Below, piece after piece: positions 10,833 to 20,415 of a stretch of DNA of 64,000 nucleotides. The stretch's first letter is position 1, and each line of letters opens with the position of its first letter. The DNA is taken from positions 62,001 to 126,000 of the forward strand of contig JAFISE010000017.1 of NCBI GenBank assembly GCA_022560025.1, read 5' to 3'. Position numbers and translations under genes: made by a program. Source of the DNA: Stagonosporopsis chrysanthemi. Its lineage: Eukaryota > Ascomycota > Dothideomycetes > Pleosporales > Didymellaceae. A model generated the notes under the pieces. The model was not told where the DNA came from and ran no database searches. It worked only from the letters and a program-made list of their open reading frames with translations.

Positions 10833-11465
10833 TCACAGCGCAAGCGTCCACAGCCCATCCCCCAGGTAATGCCCCGCCTCACACGCCTGCCCCTTCTTCT
10901 TCTCCCGCATCTCCGCAGTCCCCATTTTCAACACGCCCACCATACACGCCGTCTCCTTCCCCTCGGCCTCCACCACCACCACAGTCCCCGGCTCCAAATC
11001 CTCGGACCCATACCTCTCCTGATCCTCCTTATCCAGCTCCTTCCCCGGCAGCCTGCCGCCCGGCGACGTCATGCCCGGCGCCATCAGCGCCGCACCACTG
11101 AGCACGAACCGTATCGCGCCGCGATCAATGCGCACGCGCTGGAACGCCGTCGGGTATTTGTGCACCAGCCCCAGGTGCGGCATCAGCGCGTCGTCCATGT
11201 GCTGGAAGAACAGCGGCGTGCCGCCCAGCGTGTACAGGCTCACGCGGTCCGGCAGCTTGACCAGATCCAGCTGCTCCTTCTTCGGCAGGATGTCTTCGAT
11301 GTGTGGCTCCAGCGCCGGGTACAGCTCCAGCACTTTCTGGCGGATGCCGCGCGCGACGCTGGATTTGACTTTGGACTTTGCGCCGGCGGAGATGCTGCGG
11401 AGGGGAGTTAGTCGGTGAGGTTGGACGAAAGGGGGGAAGGGGGGGAGGTACTCTTTCTTGAACAT
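10833..11465 (-). CDS. TMA20: Tma20 / MCT-1 family PUA-domain translation factor
   Basis: Exons 11452-11465 (14 nt) and 10833-11394 with a 57-nt intron (11395-11451, branch CTAAC) give 191 aa starting MFKKDISAGAKSKVKSSVARGIRQK, as in Tma20/MCT-1. The N-terminal domain (1-92) includes LPKKEQLDLVKLPDRVSLYTL; the C-terminal PUA domain (about 95-180) includes GAIRFVLSGAALMAPGMTSPGG and PGTVVVVEAEGKETACMVG. Tma20 pairs with Tma22 (DENR) to recycle post-termination 40S subunits and aid re-initiation; it is cytosolic and ribosome-associated. The intron is a multiple of three without a stop, so retention would insert 19 Pro-rich residues after the fourth residue. The donor is GTACCT, weaker than usual. 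Confidence 0.93.
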   Translation of the reverse strand: MFKKEYLPPFPPFVQPHRLTPLRSISAGAKSKVKSSVARGIRQKVLELYPALEPHIEDILPKKEQLDLVKLPDRVSLYTLGGTPLFFQHMDDALMPHLGLVHKYPTAFQRVRIDRGAIRFVLSGAALMAPGMTSPGGRLPGKELDKEDQERYGSEDLEPGTVVVVEAEGKETACMVGVLKMGTAEMREKKKGQACEAGHYLGDGLWTLAL

Positions 11466-11829
11466 CGTGGAGGTGGGTGTAATGGGGGGTTGTTGTGAGA
11501 AGCAGGTGTTGGAAAGTTGAGGGTGTTTGGTGCCCCGCAGCGCGCGTGCTTGATGTGGAGGGGTAGTGGAGCAACGTCAGAGCTTTGGTGTCACTTCATC
11601 TCTTATTACTTCCGCATGTAGTCATTCACGATCAATGAATTTGTGTCTCAACAGCTATTTAGATTCCATGTGCTGCGTCAAGACGATGTGCAATGGCATA
11701 CTGCCAAATGCTGCGTCAAAGAAGCTTAATTGCTGAGGTCATACCATTACCACAAAAGGCGAAGCGGCAAGACAGAAGCGTAAAGTAAGAGCAGATGTTA
11801 TTTTCTGATGATCATGTTTTCACTCATAC
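11466..11829. other. TMA20 upstream region and AKR 3' flank
   Basis: No coding potential or RNA seen. It must contain the TMA20 promoter on the minus strand. Confidence 0.5.
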
Positions 11830-12914
11830 CTAGTTCTTCTTACCATCGAGATCCTTGTAGAAGTCCCATCCGAAGTTCTTTGACGGATCATTAAACCGCA
11901 ATTTCTTGTCAATGCTCGCGATCTTCTCCACATCCTCCTTCGGCAATTCAAAATCGCCCTCGAGGTTATGCGTAATCCTGCTCTCTGTCTTTGACTTGGG
12001 AATCACACTGTGTCCCTGCGCAATGCCCCATGCGAGCGCCACATGCGCACCGCTCTTGCCGTGCTTCTTACCAATCTCGACAAGCACCGGATCGTCCATC
12101 AGCTTCCCAATCCCCTTGCCGGAGTCATAGATCTCATTCTGATTGCCGAACGGTGAGTAGTGGGTTACGTGGATGCCCTGCTCCTTGTGCCACTTTGTGA
12201 AGTCGCGCTGTTGCAGGTACGGATGTAGCTCGATCTGGTGCGCAGCGGGAACGACGCTTGATTCTTTGATCAGACGCTCCAGCTCGGCTTTGCTGAAATT
12301 GGATACACCGATCGCGCGCGCCTTGCCTGATTTAAAGCACTTCTCCATTGCCTTGTACGTGTCGACGAAGTCGGAATTGCCTGTCCTGACCTTGCCGTTG
12401 TCGTCTTTGGGGAACATCTCAGAGCCGCGGGCAAAGGGAGACGGCCAGTGCATCAGATACAGGTCGACGTAGTCGGTACCGAGGTCTTTGAGGGAAGCAT
12501 CCAGGGCTGCCTCTACATCGTCAGGGTGATGCGAGTTGTTCCAAAGCTTGGTCGTGAGGAAGATCTGGTCGCGGGGGATGCCAGACTTCTTGATCGCATT
12601 ACCAACCGCTGGTTCAGTGCCGTAGATGCGTGCTGTATCGATGTGGCGGTAGCCGGCTTTGAGAGCGTGGGTAACAGCTCTGCAATCGTGTAAGTAGCAA
12701 ATTCGCATGTATCTGATAACAAGACCTACGGTTCCTGAGCGTCCTTGTCTTGCCAAGTGCCAAAGCCAATGGCTGGAATCTTCGCGCCCGTGTTGAGCGT
12801 CAACAGAGTGCCATTGTGAGACATCCTTGAGGTTGTAGAGAATTGCCGCGTAAGTTGTGCTAATCTGCTTGCTGCTGTGCTTGCGCGAAGCGATTGAGTT
12901 GTAGAGGCGAACAT
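11830..12914 (-). CDS. aldo-keto reductase with mitochondrial presequence
   Basis: Exons 12730-12914 and 11830-12679 (50-nt intron) give 344 aa. The AKR catalytic tetrad is complete: D76 and Y81 (RHIDTARIYG), K106 (FLTTKLW) and H139 (LYLMHWP). GVSNF, QIELHPYLQQ and the NADPH-binding VIPKSKTESRI are also present. It should reduce aldehydes or ketones with NADPH in the manner of the AKR superfamily; the natural substrate is unknown. Residues 1-30 are rich in Arg/Ser/Thr with no acidic residues, like a mitochondrial targeting peptide. A second in-frame ATG (M31, MSHNGTLLTLN) is where the family core starts, so leaky scanning could give a cytosolic form. It shares a 397-bp divergent promoter with the Nudix gene. 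Confidence 0.92.
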
Positions 12915-13311
12915 TTCGGACTGTAATCTGACCTTAAGAGTAAGAGTTCGGATGTGGAGAAGTTAATGCGGTACTCTCGAGCGCCGTCATGGCGACGTTC
13001 GGCGGACGCTCGTCCGCAGTTCAGATGATGAGATCATAGGGGTCCACGGCAATGCCATCAAGGTGTCGGAACACGTTCCTAAGATGTCATATCGAAGATC
13101 ATCGCGTTTCTGTGAACGGGAATTGGGCGGAAATAATGCTTGAGATAGAACTCCGATCTCAATTCAAAGACGAGGGCCTTCTTGTCTAGAAAGACGCGAG
13201 GAGATAGTACGGCATGCGGGGAACTACTCAACCAATAAGCTGCACGTGAACACGCGATGAGGGGATGTCACACAACTGCATCCAAACATCATTGAGACAC
13301 TTCAGCGCGAC
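12915..13311. promoter_or_regulatory. divergent promoter, AKR (-) and Nudix (+)
   Basis: These 397 bp lie between two ATGs facing away from each other. No coding frame is supported and no clear TATA box was seen. Confidence 0.5.
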
Positions 13312-13956
13312 ATGGCTGAGTCGAGCTTCGTAACACGACAATATGCATCTGAACAATTTGTTGAGAGCTGCGGTGCGGTGCTATTCATCTCATCCAAACC
13401 AGCAAATGCCAAAGTCTGCCTGGTAAACCACCGGAGCACAAACGAGTGGATGCTGCCAAAAGGGCGGCGTAACATTGGTGAAACACGGAAGGAAGCTGCT
13501 TTGCGAGAAGTAGCAGAAGAAACAGGTCTCCAGTGTCGACTGCTGCCCGTCACGATGCCCACGAGAGCATGTGCTCCGAATGAGCCTTCCGACATTCCCG
13601 ACGAAGCTCGCACTCAAATAGACATCACCGAACCATTCATGTGCACAGTCAGGGAGCTGCCGAAGGGAAATGGAACCAAACTGATCTGGTGGTACATCGC
13701 TGTGCTGGAGTATGATGCATACAGTCGGAGAGGGGCGGGAGAAGAGCAGTTCAAGCCAGAGTTCTTCACGGCCGATGAGGCTGTGCAGATGCTGCACTTC
13801 GAAGCGGATCGAGAGGTGTTGAGGAAAGCCGTGGATATTATACATACGACGGAATTTTGGCAGAAACGCCTCAATTTTCTCAACCCGTAAGCGTACTTCT
13901 CTGCCCCTTGTTCTGTCACTAACCACTCCCACAGAGACGAGCTGACCACATACTGA
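13312..13956 (+). CDS. Nudix hydrolase
   Basis: The main exon 13312-13886 encodes a Nudix domain. The box GX5EX7REUXEEXGU is intact: G51, E57, R65-E66, E69-E70, G72 (GRRNIGETRKEAALREVAEETGL region). Such enzymes hydrolyse nucleoside diphosphates linked to another moiety (diadenosine polyphosphates, inositol pyrophosphates, sugar nucleotides) using Mg2+; short single-domain proteins like this often resemble Aps1/DIPP, but the substrate is not certain. The frame hits TAA at 13888, but that TAA lies inside a perfect donor (CC|GTAAGCG) with branch CTAAC and acceptor CACAG. Splicing of 13887-13934 adds a 22-nt exon (13935-13956) and changes the tail from NP to NPDELTTY (198 aa; 192 aa unspliced). 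The stop is 8 nt from the convergent GST stop. Confidence 0.88.
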
Positions 13957-13964
13957 AAGGATTC

Positions 13965-14803
13965 TCAGTCGTCCTTGGCAAACCACTGGCTCGAAGCTTC
14001 ATAGATCTTAGGCAATGTCGGGTCGAAGGACACTATCTTCTGGAAAGCTTGCTCGTCGATCCGCTCGACGAAGTACAGCGCCGAAACAAAGATGAAATCG
14101 GCGTACGACACGGTCTCGCCCAGAAAGAACGGACCATCGTGCTTCTTCAACAGATCGGCCACCTCCTTGAGCGGCTCCTCTGTTTTCTTCCATCGCTCAT
14201 CCGCATTCGCCAAGGCTTCATTGTAAACTTCTGGGAGCGACTTGCCAAATTCTGCCTCGCGTGTCCTGTAGAAAAACTCTTGTGATCTTTCAGGCAGGAT
14301 GGAAGGGATTGTGGGCAGAATTTGGAGGAAGATTGGACCTAGGACTTTAGAGATATGGTCGCGGATCTTGATGTTTATAGGGTGCTCCAAGTTGAGCGCA
14401 GGGCTCGGGTAGCGCTTTTCAAGCTCGTGGGCAATGAGCCACGAGTCCATCTGGCAGCTTCCGTCCTCGTACTTGATTGCTGGGATGCTATAATCGGTGA
14501 AGTAGCCGGGCGCGTCCTTGGGGTTCGGTGGCAGGCCTCTGCAGGCGTTTAGTCTTCCTTCGTACACGTCCTCTGATCCACGCCTTACAATGACTTCATC
14601 TTAGGCTCGACATCTGGGAACTCTACCCATTCTGTCTTGTAGTCGATGCCTTTGTAGTTCAGGATCAAACGTGCTACGCAACATGATCAGCGCCAACTTA
14701 TCGGGAGTCGATTGAACGTGTGCTTACTCTTCCAAGGGTTGAGTGACCACGCGGTTCCCTGCTTGGATGGCAGGTCGTACAGGATTGTTTGAGTAGTAGA
14801 CAT
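13965..14803 (-). CDS. glutathione S-transferase family protein
   Basis: Exons 14728-14803, 14589-14673 and 13965-14538 (introns 54 and 50 nt) give 244 aa. The thioredoxin-like N domain reads ILYDLPSKQGTAWSLNPWKT, then RLILNYKGIDYKTEWVEFPD and the cis-Pro/glutathione-binding segment YSIPAIKYEDGSCQMDSWLIAHELE. The C-terminal helical domain carries FFLGETVSYADFIFVSAL, the usual GST N-capping region. This layout fits the fungal GST group that includes UstS/beta-etherase-like proteins; conjugation or dehydrogenation of a small aromatic is possible but unproven. It is presumably cytosolic, with no targeting signal. A TATA box lies 60 bp upstream. Confidence 0.9.
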
Positions 14804-14862
14804 AATCACTATTTGTCGCTGCGTAGGACGACTCTAGGATGAAGGCTCTGGGCAACGGCAGA

Positions 14863-14868
14863 TTTATA
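14863..14868 (-). promoter_or_regulatory. TATA box of the GST gene
   Basis: TATAAA on the minus strand (CATATAAATC), 60 bp upstream of the GST ATG at 14803. Confidence 0.6.
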
Positions 14869-15970
14869 TGGACAGCCAAACAGTACAGTCGATGAGACTG
14901 CCTACTATCCGGCATTTGTCATTAGTTCGCAACTGGGGCGGTAAGATTGAGGGTCCACAACGTTACGTGAGGTTGTGTAAACTACGCCACACGCGCGACC
15001 ATACCGCGGTCATCTCGCATTTCCAAGCGTCCCATTGGTCACTCAACTGGTGAAACGCGTACACACGTGATGAGATCCTAAGTGGAGAGCCGGAGATATG
15101 CAAGGTACTCGGGACCTCAGTCCTTCAGGATTTGAAAGCCACGCCCTTTGGCCATTTTCGCTTCTGCCACGGCAAGCCTGAGGGGTTTTCCTTGCCCCCT
15201 TCTCTAGATTGCACGTTGCCATACAACCAGCGCAAAAACTCCGCCACCACATTCGTTGTGATACTGGACTACGACTTGGGAATCAGGCTACTTTTTTCAT
15301 CCGTCCCACAGGGTGCGGCCCGCGATAATGTGCACGAGAGGCGCACCCAGCTGCGGCTTTCAGCCCCCAAATTGTCCATTTTGATCTAGCCCAAGCCAGT
15401 CTAGGTAACGACGAAAAAGCTGCCGGCCTGAACAGCGCAAGCGAATGAATCCTGCCGATGGCTTGCAAGACTACGACTTATAGTTCTCGAAATAGCAGCT
15501 TTCAACGATCGCGTCAAATTGTTGAAGATGCGATGCCCAACCTCTCACCAAAGGCATCAAGATTCCACGCTGATGAATGTTATTTACAGGTCTCTCGAGA
15601 TGTCACTGTATTGGTAGCTTATTCAAGTCAGACTATGGCCCTTTAAAAGTTTCGATCGCCATCTGTCGGGTAAGGTTGCGTCCATTCAGCTCATCTGGCA
15701 AATGCAGCCACTTGTTCCGGCCCCCACCCCAGACCCCGGCCACTTGATGTACTATCGGCAGGTGTTGTGTATGGACGGCAGGGCAGAATATAAGAAAGGG
15801 CCCCTCTCGATTTCGATGCAGTAGACTTGCTTGCTTTGGGTTCGCACTTCCACAGACCTGGTCGTTGCTCTGAACACGATGCGCATTCTTTTCGCGCCTT
15901 GAACGTATACTTTATCAAACCTTTGCCACCTGCTTGTGGCTTCGAAGCGTCGCAAACCGACCAACCCGCT
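14869..15970. other. intergenic between divergent GST and membrane-protein genes
   Basis: It holds promoter sequence for both genes and no supported coding frame. The leader of the rightward gene starts after the TATA element at 15789. An upstream in-frame ATG at 15827 exists but is not the favoured start. Confidence 0.5.
15789..15794 (+). promoter_or_regulatory. TATA-like element
   Basis: TATAAG in GAATATAAGAAAGG. At 38 bp before the ATG at 15827 it leaves little room for a leader, which favours translation start at 15971. Confidence 0.45.
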
Positions 15971-18013
15971 ATGGGCCGTTACGAACGCAGTGCTGGCATG
16001 GCTGCCCTTATGAACCAAGGATCCTCGCGCAGAACATCAGAGAGCCCTCCCCCTCCTTCTCCGACTACACAGGCGACACCGTATGACGATCCGGAGAACA
16101 ACTACAACGCCGGAGGTATTGCAATGGAGAACATCTACGCTTCGCCTCTGACCTCACCTGATGCGTTCCCTCGTGGCGATAAGAGCGGGTCATATATGTC
16201 GCTGAATGGGCCGCTAGGAAAGCACGCCGCAGACAACATATCTCTGTTGAGTCACCATAGCCGACATCCACATACCAAGCACTTCGATCAGAACCAGGCG
16301 CGAAAGAACTTGTTCAAGGTTGGAGGCTACAAACTCTTAGTGACAATCGTGTTCTGCGCGCTGATGTGTATTGCACTAAGAGCATGGGAGGGGTTCAGCA
16401 AACCTGTCATACTATCCAAGATACAAGTCAGGATTTTCAACGCAATCATGATCGGGCTTTCTCTATGCCTGGGTCTCAACCTTCTTGCGAGTCTTCAGAA
16501 TTATGCAGGGATTCTGCGTTGGTCCCTGTTGAGTCGGCGATATGTTTCACTGGAGGCTTTCGATCTAATGCTCGGATTGGAAAGACTGAGCAACGTTTTC
16601 AAGTTGATGGTCATCTCCCTTCCCCTGGTGCGACGTCAGAAGTACCTGCGGAAATTCAGATGGTTCAAAGATGCGCGACAAGATGGCACCAAATGGACAT
16701 GGCTCGTCTGTCTCATCTGGCTCGGGATCAATGTCGGTTCGCAAGTCCTTGTCGCCGTCTCGAGTCTTTTCTACCCCATGGACACCTCACAGTTTCCGCT
16801 CCTTACATATGGCAACGTAACCGTCGCTGATCTGACGAGGTGGTATCAGGGCCCTGAAGGCAACGACACGATTCTCGATTATGAAGCGGCCTGGATGTAC
16901 GGCATGGAAGCAATCGTCTACCCAGACTTCGCGCCAAACGACACACAAACGGACCTCTCGATCCTTGCGGGTACGCCGCTGTACAAGCATGAGACGTCCT
17001 ACGAATATCGCTTTTACAACCGCAACCCGATTCACCAGTATTCTGACTATCTTCTGAGCAACCGTAGCGTCTACGCCGAAGCGAAGTGCCAACAGGCTGA
17101 GATCCAAGACAAGCGCTTGTTGAACAATGCCACCGAGACCTCAGTCATGTGGAGACTCCCAGGCGAGGAGCCCTGGCGCAAATACTACTTTCCCGAATCT
17201 GCTGGCGGAGCGCTCACCTGGATAGCAGATGCGACGGGGGCATGTGGCCCTCGCTGTACTAACTTCACTGTGCTGCAAGCCAATCTCACCGGCTCGAACA
17301 TCATCGAGCCTGCCCTCTTCCTGTGCAAAAGCATCGTTTCCGAGGTCCAGAAAGGCAACGACAAGAACGATATAACTATACGCAACGACAACGATAGCAA
17401 AGTCGTCTTCGGTAGCAGCTTCTGGGCCGGCGTTGCCTCCGGAGCCATGGGCTGGACCGGGATACACACGCTGGGTTGGGACAAATTCCAATTCCGGACG
17501 TACACTCAAGGCTCGAGATGGTCGCCAGCACACCCTGTCAACGCGACTGAGGTGCAAGACATATTGATGCGCTTCACAATCGGCGCCATTGCGGCATTCG
17601 ACGACCACGGCATCCGGTACAACGTAACGGACCAGAACGTGGTGCCTAGTCCAGGCCAGCAGCTGGACGTCGACTGGGCTTACATCCTGAGCATCTTGGG
17701 CGGGATATGCGCCATCCAATTCGCAGCGCTGTGCTGTCTGCTCATATTTGCGAACCGCACGATTGTTCGAGACGAGAGCTTTTTCAGTGTGGCGATGCTG
17801 CTGAGTCCGGTTGTGGGTCGCATTGGCAAGGAGGGCGGAGGCATGAATATGAGTGGAGATGAGATTAAGAATCACCCTAAACTGCAGTTCAAGAAGATCC
17901 AGTACAGCTACCGCGAGGGGAAGAACGGCGACCCGCATCAGGTCGACATCCTGTGGGAAGGGAAGGACAGCAGAGAGAGTAGGAAGAGTTGGGTCGCGGG
18001 AGTTTATAATTGA
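15971..18013 (+). CDS. orphan four-TM membrane protein with glycosylated loop
   Basis: A single exon of 680 aa from the preferred start (728 aa if started at 15827). I do not recognise the family. The cytosol-like N terminus (1-115) is Ser/Pro-rich and disordered. Predicted TM helices are at about 119-138 (LLVTIVFCALMCIALRA), 155-176 (IFNAIMIGLSLCLGLNLLASL), 243-267 (WLVCLIWLGINVGSQVLVAVS) and 569-594 (ILSILGGICAIQFAALCCLLIF). The 300-residue loop between TM3 and TM4 carries many N-glycosylation sequons (NVT, NDT, NRS, NAT, NFT, NLT) and several Cys, so it is probably extracellular or lumenal. The C-terminal 85 residues are polar. Similar four-helix proteins with big loops are frequent orphans in Dothideomycetes; the role is unknown. 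It is convergent with the next gene. Confidence 0.8.
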   Translation: MGRYERSAGMAALMNQGSSRRTSESPPPPSPTTQATPYDDPENNYNAGGIAMENIYASPLTSPDAFPRGDKSGSYMSLNGPLGKHAADNISLLSHHSRHPHTKHFDQNQARKNLFKVGGYKLLVTIVFCALMCIALRAWEGFSKPVILSKIQVRIFNAIMIGLSLCLGLNLLASLQNYAGILRWSLLSRRYVSLEAFDLMLGLERLSNVFKLMVISLPLVRRQKYLRKFRWFKDARQDGTKWTWLVCLIWLGINVGSQVLVAVSSLFYPMDTSQFPLLTYGNVTVADLTRWYQGPEGNDTILDYEAAWMYGMEAIVYPDFAPNDTQTDLSILAGTPLYKHETSYEYRFYNRNPIHQYSDYLLSNRSVYAEAKCQQAEIQDKRLLNNATETSVMWRLPGEEPWRKYYFPESAGGALTWIADATGACGPRCTNFTVLQANLTGSNIIEPALFLCKSIVSEVQKGNDKNDITIRNDNDSKVVFGSSFWAGVASGAMGWTGIHTLGWDKFQFRTYTQGSRWSPAHPVNATEVQDILMRFTIGAIAAFDDHGIRYNVTDQNVVPSPGQQLDVDWAYILSILGGICAIQFAALCCLLIFANRTIVRDESFFSVAMLLSPVVGRIGKEGGGMNMSGDEIKNHPKLQFKKIQYSYREGKNGDPHQVDILWEGKDSRESRKSWVAGVYN

Positions 18014-18312
18014 TGTAGAAATGTAGATCTTGTTGGGTGGTATATATACGTATACATGGTTTTGTACATGACTTGTACATGGTCGTCCTCGCACCGTACC
18101 AGATGGTCATTCGTGTTGAACTGTGTCGCTGGCAAAACACCAGTAACTGCAGTTGCGACCTTTCAAGCACTTGTTTCCCTGGGCCTTCGTACCAACGCTC
18201 CCCCATTCTCCCTCGTCTCACAAATCGTACACACGCTCCTCTTCGTCTGTCTTTTCTGCTTGTTGTAGTCCGCGGCCTATAGGCCTGGTTCTTACTTTCA
18301 AGCCCTTGCAGC

Positions 18313-19136
18313 CTACTCCCAGATGCCAAACCACCTCTTAACCCTCCGTCTCCTCACACCATCCTCGCCAATGTAATACCTCGGGTCCTCAACATACTCC
18401 TCACCCTTCTCCTCCGCCATCCTCTGCCTCTCCAGCCTGTACTGCTTCCTCTTCTCAATATCCTCGGCCTTCTTCAGACGCTGCTCCGAGTACACCTGGC
18501 TTGTATGCGCCATGTGCATCTTGTAGACCTCGATGAAGCGCTTGGATGTCTGGATCGGGTGGCGCAGGAACTCGCGGCGGTCGGGCAGGAGGTCCGCATA
18601 GATAGTTTTGGAGATGAAATCCATGTACCACGCGGCCACGGCGAGGGAGACGAGAATGCCCTGCACAAACAAACACAGTCAGCTTCGTTCCACATCCATG
18701 ACTAGGCAATGTTCATAGCAAGTGGACCAGGATTCAAACGCACCATGGTAATCCACAGATGAATCAACCGGTTGTTCAGAAACCAGTGACTAAACGTCCC
18801 TTCGGGACTCATCATATTCGGATACTTCTTCGATGCCATGCGCTTCTTGTCCTCCTCGGTGATCTTCGGCCCATAGACCTTGCCCAAGCCCGAATCCGTG
18901 CTGCGGCGGATCGCCTTGTTATGCGACGGCGGCCGGTACTTATCCGGTTGAGGAATGACATGTTGTTTTGTGCTGGCAGCGGCAGCGCGACGGCGCTCGA
19001 ATTCTGCGGAGAGCTGGCGCGCGTTGGAGACATGGCGCACGCTGGATGCTGAGAGAAGCGACTGCGTGAAACGTGTTGGGCGCAGCAGCGGCTGGCGCGG
19101 CAGGAGGAAGCGCGGGATCGAGTACAGCGAGGCCAT
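18313..19136 (-). CDS. mitochondrial single-pass membrane protein, unknown function
   Basis: Exons 18744-19136 and 18313-18660 (83-nt intron, donor GTGCGT, phase 0) give 246 aa. The N terminus MASLYSIPRFLLPRQPLLRP is Arg/Ser/Leu-rich without acids until residue 45, a classic matrix-targeting peptide. A conserved-looking block follows (KVYGPKITEEDKKRMASKK, MSPEGTFSHWFLNNRLIHLW). The splice junction falls inside one TM helix (ITMGILVSLAVAAWYMDFI, about 128-146). The C-terminal 100 residues form a charged helix (EQRLKKAEDIEKRKQYRLER) ending VKRWFGIWE. No function is assignable by eye; the layout resembles small inner-membrane assembly or scaffold proteins. An in-frame ATG at 19370 would add 78 residues but would mask the presequence. 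It shares a divergent promoter with the methyltransferase. Confidence 0.82.
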
Positions 19137-19560
19137 GGTGCTGCGAGGGAGCCGCAGGGGCTTGCGAATGGCACGGTGCGGAGGTCCGATGGAGGGAAAG
19201 ATTGAAGTTGTTCGGCGGAAAAGCGCCGAGAGGCCGGTGATCGCGGACGCGTTGGGGGACTTTGGCGTTTTGAGGTTGAACCATTCAAAAAAAAGTTTCT
19301 CTGATTCGTGAATCGATTTGGACTTTGTGGGTCCTTGGTCTTCTTTTCTTTTGGGAAACCTATTTGACATGAAGAATACCTAGTTTCCTTCTTGCATATC
19401 TCCAGGGATTTCCCCCTCCTTGTCTTGTCAAATATACTCCTTTGAAAAGCCTACCAATATATTGGCTTTGTGAGACCAGTAACAACATCCCAGTATTACA
19501 GCACTGATACCCTGCCCACTCCTAAAAACGATTACCCTTAACAAACTTGTAGAAGCCGAG
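19137..19560. promoter_or_regulatory. divergent promoter, mitochondrial protein (-) and methyltransferase (+)
   Basis: These 424 bp separate two diverging ATGs. An in-frame extension of the left gene reaches into it but looks noncoding. Confidence 0.45.
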
Positions 19561-20400
19561 ATGCCACCCAAGGTAAAGGCGCCGGACTTTGGCTCGCAAG
19601 ACTACTGGGACCAACGGTTCACCACGAACACCGCTCCTTTCGACTGGCTTAGCGCACCAGACGCTCTGAACTCCTCAATCACCGAATCTCTCAGTATTTT
19701 GGACGAGGATCAGCCGCAGATTCTGCACATTGGTTGTGGTTCATCACTCCTATCGCAGCATCTGAAGACGTACGTGAAAAATCCAAAGCAGGTGCACAAC
19801 GTGGACTACTCGAAAGTTGTCGTCAATGCCGAAGAGAAGCGCGAACTTGAAGTGGTAGGAGGGAGAATTGGTGACTGTGCAAGGTGGAACGCTGTAGATC
19901 TCCTGGACTACGCCTCGCTTGTCAAGACCTGCGGCCAAGGGATGTATTCTCTTGTTGTCGACAAGTCGACTTCGGACGCTATCTCGTGCGCTGACGACGT
20001 TGTTTGCCGGTTACCATACGCTGTCAGTCTGGGCCGTCGTACAGCGACCCAGAGTCATGTAGACGTCAAGCCGAAAGATATCCCAGTCTATCCACTACAG
20101 CTAATGGCTGTACATCTGGCGCTCGTGGCGAAGCCTGGGGCAAGGTGGATATCGCTCTCGTACACGTCGGAGCGGTACACCTTCCTCGAAGGCTCGCCGA
20201 CAACGACAACGACGGAAGAAGACGGTACCTCGGATTCTGGCATTCCGGACCCAAGACTTCTATGGACGGTGATTGTAAAGCACCAGATCGATGCAGAAGA
20301 GCAGGGAGAGAAGGATGGAGTGACACATAGACCGAAGGTATACCACTGGGTGTACGTTCTTCAGAGGACTACTACGCAACTTTTTGTTAACAACGATTGA
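19561..20400 (+). CDS. METTL13/EEF1AKMT-like SAM methyltransferase
   Basis: A single exon of 279 aa. The N-terminal signature DYWDQRFTTNTAPFDWL matches METTL13/EEF1AKMT4-type class I methyltransferases. The SAM-binding motif I is ILHIGCGSSLLSQHL (G58, C59, G60), followed by the acidic turn VHNVDYSKVVV and motif YSLVVDKSTSDAI. Relatives methylate translation elongation factor eEF1A; the fungal substrate here is inferred, not shown. The stretch at about 222-233 is a Thr/Glu-rich insert. Presumably cytosolic. Its stop is 15 nt from the stop of the convergent SDR gene. Confidence 0.87.
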   Translation: MPPKVKAPDFGSQDYWDQRFTTNTAPFDWLSAPDALNSSITESLSILDEDQPQILHIGCGSSLLSQHLKTYVKNPKQVHNVDYSKVVVNAEEKRELEVVGGRIGDCARWNAVDLLDYASLVKTCGQGMYSLVVDKSTSDAISCADDVVCRLPYAVSLGRRTATQSHVDVKPKDIPVYPLQLMAVHLALVAKPGARWISLSYTSERYTFLEGSPTTTTTEEDGTSDSGIPDPRLLWTVIVKHQIDAEEQGEKDGVTHRPKVYHWVYVLQRTTTQLFVNND

Positions 20401-20415
20401 ATCGACTTCAATGAC

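Noticed and set aside
11830..15000. AKR, Nudix, GST and nearby SDR as a secondary-metabolite or detoxification cluster
   Set aside because: No backbone enzyme, P450, pathway regulator or efflux pump is present, and housekeeping genes are interspersed.
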